Source: Porites lobata (taxonomy: Eukaryota > Cnidaria > Anthozoa > Scleractinia > Poritidae). Taken from it: 64,000 nucleotides of DNA. Of this stretch, positions 58,600 through 64,000 are shown piece after piece. The notes beneath the pieces were generated by a model, which was not told the origin of the DNA, did not search any database, and saw only the letters and a program-made list of their open reading frames with translations. The translations under genes and the position numbers were made by a program. Numbering within the stretch: position 1 is the first letter of the stretch; every line of letters begins with the position of its first letter. The stretch is taken from contig CALNXK010000021.1 in assembly GCA_942486035.1 (NCBI GenBank), forward strand, positions 2,207,501 to 2,271,500, written 5' to 3'.

Positions 58600-59840
58600 A
58601 GCCAATCACAGCACTTCAGTCGTCTTTAAAACAATGGAACACATCTTGTATAAGGCCATCTTGATCTATCTAGAGAAGTATAATATCTTAACTGACTGTC
58701 AGCATGGATTTAGACAAGGGAGATCCTACGAGACCCAGCTTGTAACAACCCTGGAGGATATCGCCCTGAACTCAAACGGACATGCTTATATGATGTTGTC
58801 CTCGCCAACGCCTTCTCGCAAAGCTACAGTACTATGGGATTAGAGGAAACATATTTTTCTGGATCTCCACTTGGTTAATTCAAAGAAATCAAAGAGTAGT
58901 TGTCAACGGAAAATAATCCGAACCTTCGAAAGTTTTATCACGTGTCCCACGGTGCACTGTACCGACTCCCCTCTTTTTCTTTATGATGTTTGTCAACGAC
59001 AATGGAGACAACCTTTCTTCTAAGACTAAATTGCGTTTATTCTCTGATGATACAAAATGTACAGTCCTCTACAGATCAAGAAACTCCGAAAAGGAGGCAA
59101 GAATATTGTAGTTTGACTTGACCAATCTTTTTTTGTGAGCCTCTAAATGGAACCTTAAATTTAATTTAAAGAAATGTAATTTAATACGATTCTCCAGGGC
59201 TACTTCTCCCATTAGTTTTTCTTATGAAGTTGGGGAGTCACACGGCCTGTAATCACTCACCACCCTTATTTAGGAATAGAGCTATCAAGTGATCTTAGTT
59301 GGGATCTCCATGTAGCTACTATAACTAAGAAAGACAATCAGACACTCATCCTCCTCTTCATAAATCTAGGTAATTGTCCAGTTAAAGTTAAGGAACACGC
59401 TTACTGTACCCTTGTTAGACCCCATTTAGAATTCCCTTGTAGTGCTTGGGACCCTCACCTTCCTAAACATATTCTGGAGATTGTGAACATTCAACGCAGA
59501 GCAGTTCGCGGTGTTAAATCCTGTTACATCAGAGAACCCGGCGGGGTAATTACGTGCCTGGACATAACTTCAGAGGAGGAGGTTAAATGCTAGACTCCAA
59601 CTTATGTGGAAGGCCGTGAACAACATAGTTTGTCTCAAGATACTTGACCACATTTAGCCTAAGGGAAGGTTAACCTGCGCGTATAATCCTAAGAAACTCA
59701 TTCGACCCTCCTCATCGGGAAATACATTTTAGTTTCTTTGCTAGAACAATTAGGGAGTGGAATAACTTAAGTGATTCTGTGACCGAATCTGAATCATACG
59801 ATGGCTTCAAACGAGCCGTAAGTAATTGAAATATTTAATT
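58600..59840 (+). pseudogene. Decayed LINE reverse-transcriptase gene
   Basis: Starting at about 58634, EHILYKAILIYLEKYNILTD and then CQHGFRQGRSYETQL form the early reverse-transcriptase domain. Further on, in shifted frames, FSDDTKC is the catalytic F-x-D-D region near 59050. TLVRPHLEFPCSAWDPHLP is followed by EIVNIQRRAVRGVKSCY near 59405-59525, which is the post-catalytic part. Several frameshifts and stops mean it is dead. Orientation plus, non-LTR type; the clade is not assigned. Confidence 0.75.
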
Positions 59841-60057
59841 TGTTCCAACAAGAGTATATCTGATGGTGTTTAGTTTCATTTATGCCTATTTGATATAATA
59901 TATTTATGGTTTATTTATAAGTAACTTAACTATTTGAATAGTTTGTGTATTGGTTATTACTGATCTAGTGCTACTTTGCTATCTAGTATGTCAATGCTGT
60001 GAGCTCTAGTTGACCATACCTATGTAATGGAAAACCCGCGTTATAGATTAAAGTTTC

Positions 60058-60720
60058 GGTTGTAGAGCACATGAAGACAAGCGAATTAGCCAATCAGAAT
60101 TCAATGCAAATACACGCGGTCGGTTACACGACAGGGACACCCAACGACGGTTTCCTCCTAACTACATTGACGGCGCTTTAAAGGCTATCCAGAGTACTTT
60201 TAGAGCTCTACAAATGCATCCTAACAAGCGGCGCTATAAAATTTGTATCTGTTCGGTCATCCTAGGGGAACTTGAGTCTTTTCAAAATTCCAAGGGCTTC
60301 TGTATTATTTTCCCGAAAATTTTAGATGTAAATTATTTAACTTATTACGAAAGAGAGAAGTTTTCTGATTCCTCTCCCTATCACATTTTTGAATCCGAAA
60401 ATTTTAGGTTTCCTTTTCTACGAAAAATAGCCAGACCTAGGGAGTGAAATGTGAAAAATTAAACTTCGGAGAATCGTAGGAAATTTATTAGGGAAGCTTT
60501 GAAAATTGTACACGAATGGAACGGTCATCTAGAACTTTTTAGCTGTCCTCAAGTTATAAAAAATTCTAGGCAATATTTACTTCTCCGAACCGAACTTTGC
60601 CATTCTGTTTTCGATAGTTCTTGTTGACGATCGCTCTACATGCTAATTGCCTGCTACAAAACACGTCCGATAGATCCATTTTTAAAATCTCTGTATTTTA
60701 GTCTAAAATCTGTATAAACA
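60058..60720. repeat. Probable dispersed repeat with a non-coding-like open frame
   Basis: The block starts near CACATGAAGACAAGCGAATT and contains GACAGGGACACCCAACGACG, and a 77-codon frame (60214-60447) of no recognised family. The text resembles repetitive DNA I associate with corals, but the window has only this copy, so the call is weak. Confidence 0.3.
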
Positions 60721-61508
60721 GTATAATTTGTGCTGCGTTTTATGGTGGACATTTCTAGAAAAAATAAGGGTTTGAAGATTGCCCTTCGAGGAACACTTGG
60801 AATTCATCTTGTATGTTGTTATAGATGCTCTATTGATATTCAATAGGCCACTTGCACTAAGAGGTCACGTGACCAATGCTTCCTTTAAACAATGAGTTGG
60901 AATCTTGCTGATGCCAAAAATTGACAGAGCACATAAAAATTATCTTACACCCGAAATTTGAGGGGAAACGCATTTAAGGGAGATAATCAACAAAGGGGTA
61001 TCATTTGCAGTCCTCTTGCCCTCCAACCATTTAAAAAAAGGAGGGGGCTAACTCGTCTGAGATTAGTCTATTAAGAAAGTTGAATTATACATATGGCGAT
61101 CTCGCTAAGACACGAAGCCCAGACTCAGTCCGTGGAGTGGTAATTCGTTGTCATATTGCAGGTATCTTACTAATCTGTTCTAGGCTGTATAATGGTAAAT
61201 GTGTAGAGATCGTGAAAACTAATGAGAGAAACCTACGGGGGGAGGGGCGGGGCGTTGGGAAGAGAGAAGGTACCACCCCTTCCCTAGATCAAGCACGTCT
61301 TATTTTTGCTTGGCCAGTTTTCTGATCTCCCTGCTATCTGAAAGCCTGCCGGCACAAGCTAGTATCTTGTAGGCTAATTGACTTGTGTCTTAATACTATA
61401 GGGAAGCCGTAGAGGTATTTTCTTGGGTATTTCAACAATCAATACTTCAATTTATACAAAGAAGAGAGAGAGTATCCAAGACTTGAATCCGTTTATCATC
61501 GAAACTTT
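60721..61508. other. Intergenic, downstream of the GPCR gene
   Basis: No gene supported. It lies 3' of the minus-strand receptor gene; a clear AATAAA on that strand was not found close to the stop. Confidence 0.3.
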
Positions 61509-62561
61509 TCAAGTCTGAACTAGGGTCGTTGATGTCGATTCAGATTTTGGCTGTTGGAAAGTAAAGTTGTCCATTGTTCTTATCTCAGGAGCATCAGGGC
61601 TCACTTGATTCGCATTACACCCCAGTACAATTTTCAGTGATCTTCTGTATTTAGCCAACCTCCACGCGTAAATAAACGCATCCAAGGCCACCTTGACAAA
61701 CATCATCTCATCTACAATTATGACAAAGGCAAATAAATCAAGACGCTCTTGTAGCGTCTCTTGTTTCATGTAGAAACGGAGATGTACTAACACGATGTGA
61801 GGAATAGAGCATACAATGAGAATTCCTGATAAAATTAAAGTTACCATGGTAAATTGCCTTTGGCTGATTCTGTTGCACGGATTCTTGCTCTCGTGTCCGC
61901 CGCGCGCGTATCGAATTTCCGAGTTTTGCGTTGTGATGCGACGAGACGTTTCCTCAAATTTGTGAAACGATATCAATAACAGCAACGAGCTTGATATTAG
62001 TAGAACCGTGATGAGTGTTGAATGAAGGTGGAGATCCACTTTATACAGAGTCGATAGTGGAACACCCACGTACTGTAGTAAAATGAACCCAGTGAAGTAC
62101 ACGCACGAAAGGATGACACACGCAAGAACTCTGCGAGTTGTCACGATTGCACGATAGCGGTGCGGGTAGGTTATTGCGATGAACTGTGAGACGATTAATC
62201 CAAGGACGAGGAGAAAAGACGCGTTGAGACCCACGTAAGACAAAATAACACCGACAAACCATAGGCTTTTATACGGTTCGCTAGCTAGCCTAGTCCACGT
62301 GATGTAACGAACTAATCGAGCCATTATGAAAAACGGTTCAATGAAAATGCCAGTTATCAGATCCACAAGGGCTAAAGCGACAATGAAATAAGTTGGAGGA
62401 GTGCGGAAACATTTGAGAGGATCTTTGAAGATGGTAAAAAGTAGTAACGCGTTGCTTATCACTGTTACTGGCGATAGAATCATCAGAACGATCCCAGTAG
62501 CCAGTTCTGTGGTGAGATAAAACGTCAGATCTGTTCTTGAGGAGTTTGTGTTGTTGTTCAT
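61509..62561 (-). CDS. Class A (rhodopsin-like) orphan GPCR, intronless
   Basis: One uninterrupted frame of 350 residues from an ATG encodes a seven-helix receptor for the plasma membrane. The N-terminus has two N-glycosylation sequons (NNT and NSS within residues 3-8). Helix 1 keeps its Asn (ISNALLLF) and helix 2 its Asp (ALALVDL). Helix 3 ends SQFIAITYPHRY, where D-R-Y is normal, so all three residues are changed but the following I-A-I-x-x-P context is kept. Helix 6 has CSIP in place of C-W-x-P, and helix 7 has DAFIYAW in place of N-P-x-x-Y. The Cys pair linking helix 3 and loop 2 is absent. The tail is Ser/Thr-rich after a Cys that could be palmitoylated (VLGC). The overall pattern resembles adenosine/melatonin-like orphan receptors expanded in cnidarians. 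Ligand unknown; G-protein coupling may be altered. Confidence 0.88.
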   Translation of the reverse strand: MNNNTNSSRTDLTFYLTTELATGIVLMILSPVTVISNALLLFTIFKDPLKCFRTPPTYFIVALALVDLITGIFIEPFFIMARLVRYITWTRLASEPYKSLWFVGVILSYVGLNASFLLVLGLIVSQFIAITYPHRYRAIVTTRRVLACVILSCVYFTGFILLQYVGVPLSTLYKVDLHLHSTLITVLLISSSLLLLISFHKFEETSRRITTQNSEIRYARGGHESKNPCNRISQRQFTMVTLILSGILIVCSIPHIVLVHLRFYMKQETLQERLDLFAFVIIVDEMMFVKVALDAFIYAWRLAKYRRSLKIVLGCNANQVSPDAPEIRTMDNFTFQQPKSESTSTTLVQT

Positions 62562-64000
62562 GGCGCGCCGAGGTCTTCAAGTGGGTGAACTAATGTTGTA
62601 TAATGAGTTACCCCGAGACAGAGGATAGCCTATGTCAGTGCAATACTCACTGAGTTAATTTCAAGTTTTCGCTTACTTACACCTATACACCGTAACGATC
62701 AATGCGCAAAACGAAGTCCTTTGTCGGTTCAGTTTATGTACCAATTTATATATCGATCACCTGCAAGTCTACAAGCAGCCTACAATCCGCAACCGTTTCT
62801 GCTATTAAGTACGCTGCGAATTGGTCGCAACAAAACTTGAGAGCTGTGGACAAATTCACAGCTGTGTTTCCCTTCTTTTCCCACAATAAGCCAGTCTGCC
62901 AGACCAGGAAATCTTTTGGGAGGTGATCTTTGATTCAGTCTGTGCCTTGTTTTCTTATGCACGTACAGTACCTGGTGCTGAGAAGTTATTAGGCTTTGCT
63001 TGTTGTACAGACTTCGACTTCTGATGATTAAAAGTTCACATCATTGCAATTCCTTCAGCATTTCTTCATAGTTAGTAAATAGATTAGAAGATTCTTGTCG
63101 CCACTTTCACCGCGTCAAATCCACCACCTCTGAGCTTAAAGTTCAAAACTTGATGTGGAATAAAGGGTGATTCTTAGGGCGGTTAAGGGCAGTTTATGCT
63201 CCGTTCTAGCCAGCTAATTACTCTTTTTCCTACCAAACCCGAGCTTTGTCACAAATGTTTTAACAATTTTCCTTTTTGATATATACCATCCAATAGGCCT
63301 ATACTTGTTTATATCTATGTCAAGTTTAAAATGCAATTGAAAATTGACCAGTTCCGTTTCAATAACTCACAATTCAATTTGGATTTGCCAAGGAACGGGA
63401 AATTATGATAAAAATGATAAATTGCTCATCACTTTTTAAAATATCTGTCATATGGATGCAGGTGTTGCAGCATTCATTTGACACTTTCGTTAAAAAACTA
63501 TCTTACATAGAAAGAAAGGAGGCAGATAACATTAACTTTGTTGGTTTAGTTAATTACAAAGAAACTACCATGTTTTGCGTGACAGTTAATAGTTCAATAA
63601 GCAGAAGTTTTTGTTTTACTTTGGGATAAGTATTTACGTAAAATGAGATTGGTTTAGCATCTCTATGACACAAGAAATTTACTGTTTACCCAGGTGTTCT
63701 GAGGTTTTCCCCACAACATGTAAGATTCGACTTGATCTAGTCTCCTTCCTTCATCAGGGGAAGGTCTAAAGACAATTCGTCCCTTCCCCAGCCCACACCA
63801 TCCCCGCCACCACCGACCATTTGCGACGACACAAACTTTCGGCTCTCGTGTGTCCCACTGGTATTACGTTGGCGATTGACAGTTACATAACCGAACTGGC
63901 CCTGATTTGGTTTTCCCAACAAGCTCGGTCGTAGCCCATAATTCTGTTTTCCCAAAACCTTCTCGATCGCTTATCTGGGAATATTTGAGTTGATTATTGA
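62562..64000. other. Right edge of the window, no supported gene
   Basis: Region 5' of the GPCR gene and up to the window end. Open frames at 62702-62926, 63405-63629 and 63737-63955 show no family character. The last one reads mainly as Gly/Asp-rich translation of a C-rich stretch. Confidence 0.3.

Noticed and set aside
63737..63955. 72-codon minus-strand frame near the window end
   Set aside because: Low-complexity Gly/Asp run from a C-rich tract, with no family similarity or splice context.

Overview
This is a eukaryotic nuclear window, most likely from an anthozoan cnidarian and probably a stony coral. The DNA is AT-rich. Genes are split by small GT-AG introns and lie between many short inverted-repeat transposons and decayed non-LTR retrotransposons. 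A tRNA-derived SINE resembles ones I associate with corals. The lineage call is inference from gene content and repeat style; nothing in the window fixes a species.

Seven protein genes can be supported. (1) 1002-6775, +, a partial gene for a Pro/Tyr-rich membrane protein. (2) 16436-17394, +, the 3' part of an unrecognised gene. (3) 20059-22107, -, a complete three-exon gene for a 203-residue membrane protein. (4) 26690-32435, +, DENR, the translation re-initiation factor, complete in eight exons (189 residues). (5) 37670-44225, -, a seven-exon ATP-grasp enzyme of the D-Ala-D-Ala ligase type (422 residues). (6) 47900-56112, +, CUEDC1, complete in seven exons (396 residues). (7) 61509-62561, -, an intronless 350-residue class A GPCR with strongly altered signature motifs. 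Exon junctions were joined by hand; genes 3, 4, 5 and 6 each close to a whole number of codons.

Genes 1 and 3 share a C-terminal module: W-Y-x-L-x-G-K-G, then a hydrophobic stretch with Tyr-Leu and Leu-Pro-Phe-Leu-Ile at identical spacing. Both carry a phase-1 intron inside the same Gly codon. I do not recognise the family, and this is the best candidate here for an undescribed protein family.

The space between genes is largely mobile DNA. The clearest set is a family of foldback elements that begin TAGCCT or TAGTCT and end in the reverse complement. Four copies have perfect 9-bp target duplications (7997-8161, 8579-8634, 8773-8838, 36681-37162), and two more copies are older (35836-35945, 39819-39876). 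Several are nested in other repeats, which gives a readable insertion order. Other families have mariner-like, PIF/Harbinger-like (TTA duplication) or unassigned terminal repeats. LINE reverse-transcriptase remnants lie at about 2140-2980, 7556-8330, 45660-46175 and 58600-59840.

There is no operon logic: neighbouring genes are on mixed strands and functionally unrelated. Cellular roles come only from the recognised families: DENR in cytosolic translation, CUEDC1 as a ubiquitin-binding-type protein, the GPCR at the cell surface, and the ATP-grasp enzyme as a presumed ligase of unknown substrate.
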